Assembly (NCBI GenBank): GCA_900545085.1
Contig: UQXU01000008.1
Location: forward strand, 1 to 40,826
Reading direction: 5' to 3'
Origin: an uncultured Eubacteriales bacterium
GTDB lineage: Bacteria; Bacillota; Clostridia; Christensenellales; Christensenellaceae
Length of the DNA: 40,826 bases
Shown: positions 9,090-18,207 of the stretch, one piece after another
Layout: every line of letters begins with the position of its first letter
Numbering within the stretch: the first letter of the stretch is position 1
Position numbers and translations under genes: made by a program
The notes under the pieces: generated by a model
Told to the model about the DNA's origin: nothing
Database searches by the model: none
Seen by the model: only the letters and a program-made list of their open reading frames with translations

Positions 9090-12000
9090 ATGAAAAACGA
9101 CGAAAATAATCTTTCCACTCTTATAGACTACCTTCAGTATTATGCCGATAAATTCGGCGACAAGCCCTTCATATCCTCCTGCGCACTTGACCTCACGCTC
9201 AAAACCCGTTCCTTTTCCGAGGTCTTTGATACAGTCACCGCATTCTCGCGGTGGCTGCTGCACAGCGGACATGAGACAGGCGAAAAAGCGCTGCTGATAT
9301 TTGCAGATCCGGCTGACAGCTTGTATGCATCGCTGGCGTGCATGGACGCCGGCATAACTATAATACCTGTCGCCCCGCCCGTCTCAGGCTCCGCCTCCGA
9401 GCTGCAAAAGCTGGAAGCGGTAATCTCTGACTCAGGCGCAAATTTTATATTGACATCTCAGTCCATAAAGCCCATGGTTCAAGCTTTTATCTCTGCATCA
9501 GCCACAGCCGCTTCTCTTCCTGTTATATGCGAGGCCGAAAGAGCCGGCTTCCCCTCGAGCGGGAAAATTGCGCGCAGCACAGATATAATGCTCCTTCAAT
9601 ATACCTCCGGCTCTACGGGCAAACCCAAGGGCATCGCAATCACTATGGACGCTATGGTTCTTCATCTGAGCCTGCTCAAAGATATGGTTCTCGCAAACAG
9701 CGAAAGCGTATTCCTTAGCTGGCTTCCGTATTATCACGACATGGGCATGATCGCCATGATGTTCCTGCCCGTATTTTGCGGCTGCCGCTGCATACTCATC
9801 CCGCCGCAGCTGTTCATGGCGGATCCGTCCGTTTGGCTCAGAGCTATATCAGCTTTCAAAGCCGATATCACCGGCGCGCCCAATTTCGCATATGACCTCT
9901 CTCTGAAAAGCCTGCACAGCATGAGCGGCGAAGAGCTGAGCAGACTGGATTTTTCATCGCTGAGAAGACTTTTCTCCGGCGCAGAGGCGATAAATCTCAC
10001 CACTCTGGTGCAGTTCTGCGATGAGGCTAAAAAATACGGTCTCAATCGCAGCTCTCTGCTTTTTGCTTATGGTCAGGCAGAAGCAACTCTCGTAGTATCA
10101 GGCTATCATGCAAATCAGCCTATCAGCTGGATAAAGCTGGATAGAGAAGCTCTAAAGCACCAGCGCGTAAAAGTAATAGAAGAAGGTCTGTTTAACGATC
10201 TCACAACAGAACATCTGGCAGACAGCGACGTATATACATATATGCCGGGGAACGGCCCTGCTTACGGCGCAGGCCACGAACTCCTCATCCTCAAGCCCGG
10301 CGACGCAGAATCTCTTCGCGCATATGAGGTCGGCGAAATATGCCTTATCGGACCCTGCGTCGCGGAAGGCTACTATAAAAACCCCGCAGAAACCGCCAAG
10401 CATTTCAGCAAGACTGACGACGGACGCCGGCTGCTGCGCACGGGAGATCTCGGATTCTTAAATTCCAACGGCGAGCTGTTCATAACGGGCAGAATAAAAG
10501 ACATAATCATCATCAACGGTGAAAACTTCTATCCCGAAGATCTGGAGCAGACGGCATATAACAGCGATGAGCGCGCTATTCCTCTTCGCACGGCGGCCTT
10601 CGCAGAAACTCTGGGAGCCACGGAACGGCCTGTGATAGTACAGGAAATATCCGACGATGCTTTTCCGCACGCTCAGGAAATAGCAGACGCCATAAGCCGC
10701 AGCCTGCTTAATATACACGGAATCGGCAATATAAAAGTGGTTCTTACCGCGGAGAACACACTTCCCAAAACTGACAGCGGCAAAATACAGCGTTCAAAAG
10801 CCAAGCAGCTCTCCGAACAGGGACACTACGAAAATGTATTCGACTATGCAAAGCATGAAGAAGTCTCTGCATCTGTCAACAGCGCCGCAGAGCTGACAGA
10901 CGTGATTCTCACTCTGACCGCCGCTTCCGCAGGCGTTCCCACAGACGGCATGGACGCCGACCGCACTTTCCTACAATACGGCATAAGCTCGATTATGCTG
11001 GTTCGTCTCTCTGAAAAAATATCCAACGCGCTCTCTCTGGCTGTCCCGCCCAAAACGCTTATGAAGCACGACTCGCCCCGCGCGCTCGGAGAATATCTCT
11101 TCACCGTTAAAGATACTGCAGCAGGCCGGACGGAGTATACGCGCATGCGCGTAATTTCTGAAGCCGAAAGATTTGAGCCTTTTGAACTCAGCCCTGTACA
11201 GCAGGCGTACCTCGACGGGCGCAATCCCGAGCTTCCTCTCGGCGGCGTAAGCTGCTACTACTTCATGGAGGCTGACATTCCCGCTCTCTCGAAAGAAAGA
11301 TTCTCGCAGGCTCTTCAAGAAATGATGACCCGTCACGACAATCTGCACGCCGTGCTCACGCCCGAAGGAAAACTTCTCGTCCTGCGCGAATGGGAAAATC
11401 CCCTGATAATATACCCTCTGTCCTCTCAGGGCGATGCTGAAGCTCATCTGCAAAGCATAAGGGAAGAGATGCGAGAGCAGGTGTTCGGCACGGGCAGATT
11501 TTTATTCGACGTGCGTTTGTCCGAGCTAACCGCAGGCGGCTATAGAGTCCACTTCGGAATTGATATGATGATAGCCGATTCATACGGCATTCTCCTGCTC
11601 CAGGATGAAATGCGCAAGCTTTATAAAGGCGAGACTCTCCCCTTAATCAAAAATATACTTAAACCCGCGAAGGCGCGTCCTTCCGACGCAGACGAAGCCT
11701 ATTGGTCAGAGCGTGCAGAGTCCTTCCCCAAAGCTCCCGCTCTGCCTCTGGACATAAAATTTTTCGGAAATTCCTCCGGAAGAATAAACAGACGCGCTTT
11801 CTCGATAAATCAGGATATTTGGAAAAACTGCAAGGCGTTCCTGAAAAGAATCGGCTGCTCGCCATCCAGCGTTTTGTTCGCGCTTTATTCGGAGGTTCTC
11901 TCAGCTTGGGGAGGAGACGATAAATTCGCAGTAATGACCACAGTAGTAGACAGAGACGACGACGCCATGTGTACCGTAGACGATTTCACTCAGCTCTCAC

Positions 12001-15000
12001 TGACCGAAATAAACATGAGCGGCGGCAGCATAGCGGACAGCGCAGCGGCAATACAGCGCAGGCTTCTCTCCGACCTGACGCACAGCAGCGTGGACGCCTT
12101 GAGCTTCCTGCGTCAGCTCGCCCGCGTAAAAGGCGAGCAGCAACGCTACCCTTACGTATTTACCTGCGCCCTCGACACCCGCAAATACACAGGAGAGCTG
12201 AACATAGCATACACATGCGCTCAGACGCCTCAGGTTCTCATAGACTGCCAGGTTATAGAATACGATGACGTTCTTCATGTCTCATGGGACACTGTCGACG
12301 AAGCTTTTCTTCCCGGGATTATAGACGACATGTTCGACGCTATGCGCCGCCTTGTAGTCTCTCTCGCCGATTCTCCCGATTTCGTGAACAATGTTGTCTT
12401 CGACCTGCGCCCGCAGTCTCAGCGCAAAACATTTGAATCGGCAAACGACACGGCGAAGGAGCTTCCCGCTATGCTTCTCACGCAGAATCTGCAAAATATA
12501 GCGCGCAGCGCGCCGGACTCTCCCGCAGTAATCGCCTGCGACAAAACGCTCACTTACTCTCAGCTTTGGAACCGCGCTATGCAATTCGCCGGGCTTTGCA
12601 TTCAATCAGGCGCTGAGCCTGACGACAAAATTATAATCGCACTTGACCGTACATCCGACATGATTGCCGCCGTGGCAGGCGTGCTGCTTTCGGGCGCAGT
12701 ATACGTGCCCGTTTCCAAGCATCAGCCTGCGTCCAGAATAGCGCAAATCAGGGATTCTGCAAATGCAAAGTTCATGATAACAGACAGCGAGCCGATTATA
12801 TCGGATATAACCGTCCTGCAGGCAAACAACGCGGACAAAATAAATCCGAGTTTGATTTCTCTGCCCGCTGTCAGACCGGACGCATTGGCGTATATTATCT
12901 TCACATCCGGCTCGACAGGCATACCGAAAGGCGTAGCAATAACACATGAAAGCGCAATGAATACCATCGCGGATGTATCCGCCCGTCTGGGCATAGACAG
13001 CTCGGACAGAGCGATATGCGTATCTGAGCTGAACTTTGATCTTTCCGTCTACGACATTTTTGGAATGATGAACGCAGGCGGCTGCATCATACTTGCTAAT
13101 GAGGCTCAGCGCATAGACATGAGATGCATATACGAGCTTTGCTCAGAGCACGGCGCAACCTTCTGGAACTCCGTCCCGGCTATATTCGACATGTTTCTGG
13201 AGAAAGCGCAGAACAGCTCAGGCAAACTTAAATTGCGCAGCGTGATACTTTCCGGCGACTGGATTCCTCTCACTATTCCCGCCAGAATGAAGCGCGCCAT
13301 TCCCGGAGCGTCGCTCACCTCTATGGGCGGCGCAACCGAAGCCTCAATTTGGTCGAATTATTATCACGTATCAGACGTGAAGCCCGATTGGAATTCCATC
13401 CCTTACGGCTTCCCTCTGTCCAATCAGCAATTTTACATTCTCAACGCCCTCGGCAGGCCCTGCCCCGCTCTCGTCCCGGGCAGGCTTCACATCGCAGGCA
13501 AGGGTCTCGCTCAGGAATACATCGGCAGCAAGGAGCAGACTGACAAAGCCTTTTACGTCCACCCCGATCTCGGCGTCAGACTCTACGACACAGGTGATTA
13601 CGGCAAATATTTCCGAGACGGCTGCATAGAGTTCCTTGGCAGGAAGGACAATCAGGTTAAAATCAACGGCTTTAGAATAGAAACAGGCGAGATACAGAGC
13701 GCGCTTTCAGCTATAGGCTTTAGCGAGTCCGTCGTCGCAGTAGACGGCAATCGCACAGAAATGAAAAAGCTGATTGCGTTCGTCAAAACAGATTCTAATT
13801 CCGGCGAGCTGGACGAATATAAAAAGAAATTAAGCGATTACATCCCCGCTTACATGATCCCCGACGTAATTTTCGGCGTAGAAGAATTCCCCGTAACAGC
13901 GAACGGCAAGCGCGATGTAAAAGCGCTCATGGAGCTTTACTCCAAATTCTCACGCCCCGCCTCCGAAACTATGCCTGCAGACTCAGACAACCCAATAATC
14001 AAAATAATCAGTGAAATTATAGGCACCGTTCCGCAGAGCGGCATGAGCTTTTATGAGCTGGGTATGGCGTCTGTCGATCTTATAAAACTGGGAAATAGGC
14101 TGGAGCTTGTTTACGGCACTCGCCCGTCCATAAGCGAAATAATGTCTTACGGCTCTGTTCAGGAGCTTTTGGATTATTACGCTGACATAAGCGCCGAAAG
14201 CGCCGCCTCTGCTCATGCAGATTTGAAGACTTTCTCCTTCGAGGTTGAAAAGCTGTATCAAACCTGCCGTATGAGAGGCATTAATCTCAAGCGCACCGAT
14301 TCCTCGCTTAAATTCACCGCACCTGCCGGCGCAATGACGGACGAATTGAAAGCACAGCTCAAGCGCCGCAAAGCCGAGCTTATGGATTATCTCAGCGAAA
14401 TTGAAGCTCATCCCGAGGGCAACGGCAGGTACATGCCGTTCATGCTTACGCCAATTCAACAGTCATACGTAACAGGCCGATCTAACGATTTTGAACTCGG
14501 CGGTTTCGGGACGCACTATTTTATAGAAATAAGCTGCGCAGAGCTGGACGTAAAGAAATTCGAAGAGGCGCTAAACTATACAATACAATGCCATGACGTG
14601 CTGAGAACTGTGGTCTTTGACGATGGTACGCAGATGGTTCTGACAGATGTTCCGCGCTATTCCGTCGCTGTAAAAGACATAAGCCTTGAGGAAGCCGCCG
14701 AGCTGAAGGAACAGTGGAAGTATCGCAAATACAATCTCAACACATATCCTATGTTCGACGCGGAAGTTATAAATACTCCGGACGGTAAAACGCGGATATT
14801 CTTTAGCTTTGACTGCCTGATACTCGACGGCGCCAGCTCGCACCAGATGCTTGAAGATCTTTTCGCCGCTTATTCCGGCAGGCCCAAGGCTGCGCCAAAC
14901 TACTCATTCTGCCAATATATCGCAGACAGTTCAAAAACAGAACGAAAGCAGTATGCAAAGGATAAGGCCTTCTGGGAAAAACGCGCAGCTCATCTCCCGC

Positions 15001-15677
15001 CCGCCCCTGCGTTCAGATACAAACAGCCGCTGAGCGAAATAAAAGAGCCTCATTTTAAGCGCATGGCACACTCTTTCGACGAGGCGCAGTCGGATGCATT
15101 TTCCAAAGCAGTCGCCAAAACAGGCTGCACCGCATCGGCATTCGCCGCAGCCGCATATATGAAAGTGCTCTCTGAATGGAGCGGCAGCAGCGATATAACC
15201 GTAAATATGACTATGTTTAACCGAATGCCCGTTCACGATTCTGTAATGGATATTCTCGGAGATTTCACCGGAACTACATTCATATCCTACAGCAGTGCAT
15301 CTGAAAATTTAGAATATGCCGTGTCGGACGTTCAGTCACAGATATGGAACGCGATAGACCATCGCTCGTTCAGCGGAGTCGAAATACTCAAGCTGCTGAC
15401 GAACGAGAGCAGCCGTTGGAGCGCGATAATGCCCGTTGTGTTTACCAGTATGTTTTACGACAGCGGCGCAAATCTATTCATGCTTCCGCCCGGCTTTGAA
15501 ATTTCAGACGCGCTCAGCGCGACTCCGCAGGTCGTTTTAGATCATCAGATTTATAATCGCGGCGGAAATTTAACCATCGTCTGGGATTTCGTACAGGAGG
15601 CATTCGACGAAAACGAAGTTCGCACGCACTTCGATAAGTACCTCGGCATTCTCCAAAATATAATAAACGCAAACTAA
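9090..15677 (+). CDS. Loading NRPS protein FAAL-ACP-Cy-A(Cys)-PCP-[TubC-like]-Cy
   Basis: A 2195-residue protein that should start the pathway. Residues 1-580 are a fatty-acyl-AMP ligase: QYTSGSTGKPKG near 172, SWLPYYHDMGM, GAPNFAYDL, YGQAEATLVVSG and GRIKDIIIINGENFYP. FAALs adenylate a fatty acid and pass it to a carrier, here the ACP with YGISSIM near 633. Cy1 (690-1120) is divergent: DMMIADSYG ends the signature with Gly instead of Ser, and DDFTQ replaces GDFTS. The adenylation domain (1130-1620) has FTSGSTGIPKG near 1270 and a pocket read as D-L-Y-N-I-S-M-I-W, so cysteine. The carrier motif is LGMASVDL near 1657. A TubC-like docking segment (1710-1760) and a complete second Cy (1775-2195, signature DCLILDGAS) follow, with no A or PCP after it. 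A GGGG ribosome site precedes the ATG by 6 nt. Confidence 0.93.
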   Translation: MKNDENNLSTLIDYLQYYADKFGDKPFISSCALDLTLKTRSFSEVFDTVTAFSRWLLHSGHETGEKALLIFADPADSLYASLACMDAGITIIPVAPPVSGSASELQKLEAVISDSGANFILTSQSIKPMVQAFISASATAASLPVICEAERAGFPSSGKIARSTDIMLLQYTSGSTGKPKGIAITMDAMVLHLSLLKDMVLANSESVFLSWLPYYHDMGMIAMMFLPVFCGCRCILIPPQLFMADPSVWLRAISAFKADITGAPNFAYDLSLKSLHSMSGEELSRLDFSSLRRLFSGAEAINLTTLVQFCDEAKKYGLNRSSLLFAYGQAEATLVVSGYHANQPISWIKLDREALKHQRVKVIEEGLFNDLTTEHLADSDVYTYMPGNGPAYGAGHELLILKPGDAESLRAYEVGEICLIGPCVAEGYYKNPAETAKHFSKTDDGRRLLRTGDLGFLNSNGELFITGRIKDIIIINGENFYPEDLEQTAYNSDERAIPLRTAAFAETLGATERPVIVQEISDDAFPHAQEIADAISRSLLNIHGIGNIKVVLTAENTLPKTDSGKIQRSKAKQLSEQGHYENVFDYAKHEEVSASVNSAAELTDVILTLTAASAGVPTDGMDADRTFLQYGISSIMLVRLSEKISNALSLAVPPKTLMKHDSPRALGEYLFTVKDTAAGRTEYTRMRVISEAERFEPFELSPVQQAYLDGRNPELPLGGVSCYYFMEADIPALSKERFSQALQEMMTRHDNLHAVLTPEGKLLVLREWENPLIIYPLSSQGDAEAHLQSIREEMREQVFGTGRFLFDVRLSELTAGGYRVHFGIDMMIADSYGILLLQDEMRKLYKGETLPLIKNILKPAKARPSDADEAYWSERAESFPKAPALPLDIKFFGNSSGRINRRAFSINQDIWKNCKAFLKRIGCSPSSVLFALYSEVLSAWGGDDKFAVMTTVVDRDDDAMCTVDDFTQLSLTEINMSGGSIADSAAAIQRRLLSDLTHSSVDALSFLRQLARVKGEQQRYPYVFTCALDTRKYTGELNIAYTCAQTPQVLIDCQVIEYDDVLHVSWDTVDEAFLPGIIDDMFDAMRRLVVSLADSPDFVNNVVFDLRPQSQRKTFESANDTAKELPAMLLTQNLQNIARSAPDSPAVIACDKTLTYSQLWNRAMQFAGLCIQSGAEPDDKIIIALDRTSDMIAAVAGVLLSGAVYVPVSKHQPASRIAQIRDSANAKFMITDSEPIISDITVLQANNADKINPSLISLPAVRPDALAYIIFTSGSTGIPKGVAITHESAMNTIADVSARLGIDSSDRAICVSELNFDLSVYDIFGMMNAGGCIILANEAQRIDMRCIYELCSEHGATFWNSVPAIFDMFLEKAQNSSGKLKLRSVILSGDWIPLTIPARMKRAIPGASLTSMGGATEASIWSNYYHVSDVKPDWNSIPYGFPLSNQQFYILNALGRPCPALVPGRLHIAGKGLAQEYIGSKEQTDKAFYVHPDLGVRLYDTGDYGKYFRDGCIEFLGRKDNQVKINGFRIETGEIQSALSAIGFSESVVAVDGNRTEMKKLIAFVKTDSNSGELDEYKKKLSDYIPAYMIPDVIFGVEEFPVTANGKRDVKALMELYSKFSRPASETMPADSDNPIIKIISEIIGTVPQSGMSFYELGMASVDLIKLGNRLELVYGTRPSISEIMSYGSVQELLDYYADISAESAASAHADLKTFSFEVEKLYQTCRMRGINLKRTDSSLKFTAPAGAMTDELKAQLKRRKAELMDYLSEIEAHPEGNGRYMPFMLTPIQQSYVTGRSNDFELGGFGTHYFIEISCAELDVKKFEEALNYTIQCHDVLRTVVFDDGTQMVLTDVPRYSVAVKDISLEEAAELKEQWKYRKYNLNTYPMFDAEVINTPDGKTRIFFSFDCLILDGASSHQMLEDLFAAYSGRPKAAPNYSFCQYIADSSKTERKQYAKDKAFWEKRAAHLPPAPAFRYKQPLSEIKEPHFKRMAHSFDEAQSDAFSKAVAKTGCTASAFAAAAYMKVLSEWSGSSDITVNMTMFNRMPVHDSVMDILGDFTGTTFISYSSASENLEYAVSDVQSQIWNAIDHRSFSGVEILKLLTNESSRWSAIMPVVFTSMFYDSGANLFMLPPGFEISDALSATPQVVLDHQIYNRGGNLTIVWDFVQEAFDENEVRTHFDKYLGILQNIINAN

Positions 15678-15693
15678 TCTTTGAGGTGAAAAA

Positions 15694-16431
15694 ATGACAG
15701 TAAAAAGCAGATACTTTCCGTTCGGTCTCAACTCTGAGAAGTTCCACGTGTTTTGCTTTCATCACGCGGGCGGGTCTGCACTCACTTACAGAGCCTGGGC
15801 TGTCAGAGACTTTGACAATGTCGAATTTGTCCCGGTGGAAACGCCGGGCTTCGGCACGCTGTCAGACATAAACATCCCGGGCAGTGTAGACGAAGCTGCG
15901 CAGTCCATTGCGGCAGAGATAATCAGAATAACCCCAAATGAAAATTTCGCACTTTACGGGCATAGCCTCGGCGCAGCAATGGCTTTTAAAACAGCATATA
16001 TACTGGAACATAATTACGGCTCAAAGCCCAAATTGCTCATAGTGGCCGGCAGGCACGCTCCGCATATCGAAATACAGGAAGGCTACAATTCCTCCATGGA
16101 CGACAGCAAGCTTAAAGAAGAGCTCGTGCGCATGAGCGGAACGCCGAAGGAAATACTTGAAGACAATGAATTTCTTCAATACATACTCCCTAAAATCAAG
16201 GCTTCATATAAACTGGCTGAATCCTTTACGTATAGCGGCGAAAAGCTGAGCGTTCCCATAGTCGCGCATTGCGGTACAGATGACTACGGCGCAGATTTCG
16301 ATAAAATGCTGGAGTGGTGCAAGGTGACTGAAGCCGACGGATTCTTACTCAAAGAATATCGAGGCGGTCATTTCTTTATGCACAGCATAGAGGATAAGTA
16401 TCCTGCAGATCTGGCCAATATCGTAATATGA
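15694..16431 (+). CDS. Type II thioesterase (editing), Ser nucleophile
   Basis: Stand-alone alpha/beta-hydrolase of 245 residues, the usual size for type II thioesterases such as GrsT and PchC. These remove stalled or wrong acyl groups from carrier domains. The N-terminus has the family block FCFHHAGGSALTY (about 20-32). The nucleophile elbow is YGHSLGAAMAF near 89-99, with a possible catalytic Asp in CGTDDYG and the His in RGGHFFM near the C-terminus, so the triad looks complete. GAGGTG lies 5 nt before the ATG, and the gene starts 16 nt after the loading NRPS. It is probably the housekeeping editing enzyme of this assembly line, in contrast to the Cys-type paralogue at 18208. Confidence 0.9.
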   Translation: MTVKSRYFPFGLNSEKFHVFCFHHAGGSALTYRAWAVRDFDNVEFVPVETPGFGTLSDINIPGSVDEAAQSIAAEIIRITPNENFALYGHSLGAAMAFKTAYILEHNYGSKPKLLIVAGRHAPHIEIQEGYNSSMDDSKLKEELVRMSGTPKEILEDNEFLQYILPKIKASYKLAESFTYSGEKLSVPIVAHCGTDDYGADFDKMLEWCKVTEADGFLLKEYRGGHFFMHSIEDKYPADLANIVI

Positions 16432-16588
16432 CCGCGATGTGCTCCCTGCGCTTCTCAAAACGGCAGGCTGCAAGTCTTTTGCGCTGCGCGTCCGCTTTTA
16501 AATCCCCCATGAAAACCCAAGAGGCTTGCGCCCGTTTGCGCCCGTTATTGAATATAAATATCATAAATATTTAAAGAAAGGAATCCAA
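16432..16588 (+). other. 157-nt intercistronic gap
   Basis: No gene is seen here. It holds an exact tandem 10-bp repeat (annotated separately) and an AT-rich stretch just before the ribosome site of the PCP-R gene. I found no convincing -35/-10 pair or intrinsic terminator, so the PCP-R gene may be read through from upstream. Confidence 0.4.
16526..16545 (+). repeat. Tandem 10-bp direct repeat
   Basis: TTGCGCCCGT occurs twice in exact tandem at 16526-16535 and 16536-16545, about 45 nt upstream of the PCP-R start. The function is unknown; it could be a replication slip or a factor-binding site. Confidence 0.6.
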
Positions 16589-18070
16589 ATGCAGGAAACA
16601 AAAAATTATCAGCCCTCCAACGCTAAAGAAAAAGAGCTTCTGCGAATATGGAAGGACGTCCTCGGCAGAGACGACATTGCCATTAACGACGACTTCTTTA
16701 AAATCGGCGGAAACTCGCTCTATGCTATCAAAATATTCGGCAGACTCTCCTCTGTATTCGACATATCCATGAACGACCTGTTTGCCAGCACTACCATAGA
16801 AAAACTCGCTCAGCATATCTCCTTCCGCAAAGGCGGGCGTACAGAAGAGCTGAACGCGCTCAAATCAGCGGCAAAAATGATGGACAGCTTCAAAATGCCG
16901 GAGCGCGACCAAAAGCTTCTCGACGCATACGCCGCTCGAAGCTCATCCCCTGCGCTGAAAAAGCAGCCCGAGCCTAAGTGTGTATTCATTACAGGAGCGT
17001 GCGGATATTTCGGCGCTAATTATCTCGGAAACATGCTGCTGGAGAGCGGCTCTGATGCAGTTTGCGTAATTCGCAGCGCAGATGACAGCGCAGCTTTTGA
17101 CAGACTCAAAAATGTGCTGGAGCACTACTTCCCCGGCGAAAATCTCCTTGAGCGATTCAACGGCAGAGTCACCGTCTATTCCGGAGATCTGTCGAAGGAA
17201 CACCTCGATCTTTCAGACGAGAAATATCTCTATCTCACCGAGAACACCGACTGCATCCTTCACTGCGCAGGTTTGGTGAAGCACTTCGGCGCATGGAGCG
17301 AATTTGAAAAAGCAAACGTAACCGTAACGGAGAAGATTATCTCTCTGGCTAAACAAGGCCGAGAGAAGCGCCTGCTTTTCATATCTACAATGGGCACGGC
17401 ATACACCTCGGACAGATTCGAGAGCAAGCTCCCTTTCACCGAATACGATCTTCCCTCAGGCGAGATCGACGACAACTTCTACCTTCGTTCCAAGACAATG
17501 GCCGAACAGTTGGTGAATGCAGCAGCAAAAGACGGACTCGACGCAAAGATATTCCGTCTGGGATATTTGACTCAATCTGAGAAAACGGGCATATTCCAAA
17601 TCAACGCTAAAGAAAACACCTTCTTCCGATTGCTCGGCGCAATTGAAAAAATCGGCGTTATAGCCGATTCTAAAGCTGAAATATTTGACTTCACTTTTAT
17701 CGACAGCGCGACGAGAGCCGTCCGGCTCCTGGGCGATACGACAGACGACTGGAACGTATATCATATTTTCAACCCAAATCAGCTTTCCGTCCTGCGCATA
17801 GCTCAGCTAATGAACGCCTGCGGAGAAAATATAAAGATAACCACAGCGGACGACTTCACAGAATACATGAACGAAAACGCAGATAAATATCCCGAAGAGC
17901 TGACCGACATTTTGCTCGCGACATACGTACTCGAACCCGAGATAGATCAGACTCTTGTCCTAAAGGTCAGATGCACGCGCACAACTTCCGCCCTCGCTCA
18001 GCTCGGCTTCAAATGGACGCCCGTGAACGAAAAGCACATGTCCGATGTGCTCAAAATACTTAAAAGCTGA
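16589..18070 (+). CDS. Free-standing PCP-thioester reductase (R) protein
   Basis: A 493-residue, two-domain protein. Residues 1-85 are a peptidyl carrier with the phosphopantetheine site FKIGGNSLYAI near 45-55. From about 130 to the end it is an NRPS-type thioester reductase of the extended SDR family: NADPH motif FITGACGYFGANYL near 132-145 and a catalytic YxxxK as YLRSK near 298-302. Such domains release the chain as an aldehyde or alcohol by NADPH reduction. No condensation domain is present, so how the chain reaches this carrier is unclear; the R domain may instead act in trans on the carrier of the 5104 protein. I place the start at 16589, where AAAGGA precedes ATG by 6 nt, rather than the in-frame ATG at 16526, which has no ribosome site and would add 21 unrelated residues. 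Confidence 0.88.
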   Translation: MQETKNYQPSNAKEKELLRIWKDVLGRDDIAINDDFFKIGGNSLYAIKIFGRLSSVFDISMNDLFASTTIEKLAQHISFRKGGRTEELNALKSAAKMMDSFKMPERDQKLLDAYAARSSSPALKKQPEPKCVFITGACGYFGANYLGNMLLESGSDAVCVIRSADDSAAFDRLKNVLEHYFPGENLLERFNGRVTVYSGDLSKEHLDLSDEKYLYLTENTDCILHCAGLVKHFGAWSEFEKANVTVTEKIISLAKQGREKRLLFISTMGTAYTSDRFESKLPFTEYDLPSGEIDDNFYLRSKTMAEQLVNAAAKDGLDAKIFRLGYLTQSEKTGIFQINAKENTFFRLLGAIEKIGVIADSKAEIFDFTFIDSATRAVRLLGDTTDDWNVYHIFNPNQLSVLRIAQLMNACGENIKITTADDFTEYMNENADKYPEELTDILLATYVLEPEIDQTLVLKVRCTRTTSALAQLGFKWTPVNEKHMSDVLKILKS

Positions 18071-18093
18071 CGCCTTTTTATCTTTCGCCTAAA

Positions 18094-18172
18094 GCAGCTC
18101 CGATGCGTACTGTTTTTCTCAGCTTTTAACCCTGCGATTAATTTATTTCACCTAGTCTCATCGGAGATCTGC
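18094..18172 (+). other. Long-range RNA stem between PCP-R and thioesterase genes
   Basis: GCAG-CTCCGATG at 18094-18105 can pair with CATCGGAG at 18159-18166 and CTGC at 18169-18172, giving a 12-bp stem with a 2-nt bulge and a 53-nt loop. No T-run follows, so it is not a simple terminator. It sits in the 137-nt gap before the Cys-type thioesterase gene, whose AGGAG begins about 20 nt downstream. Confidence 0.4.
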
Positions 18173-18207
18173 TCCCAAATCTAATTTTAAAATCACAGGA
18201 GATTCTT

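Noticed and set aside
103..15677. Polyketide synthase module in the cluster
   Set aside because: No ketosynthase or acyltransferase motif is seen; all elongation domains are Cy-A-PCP.
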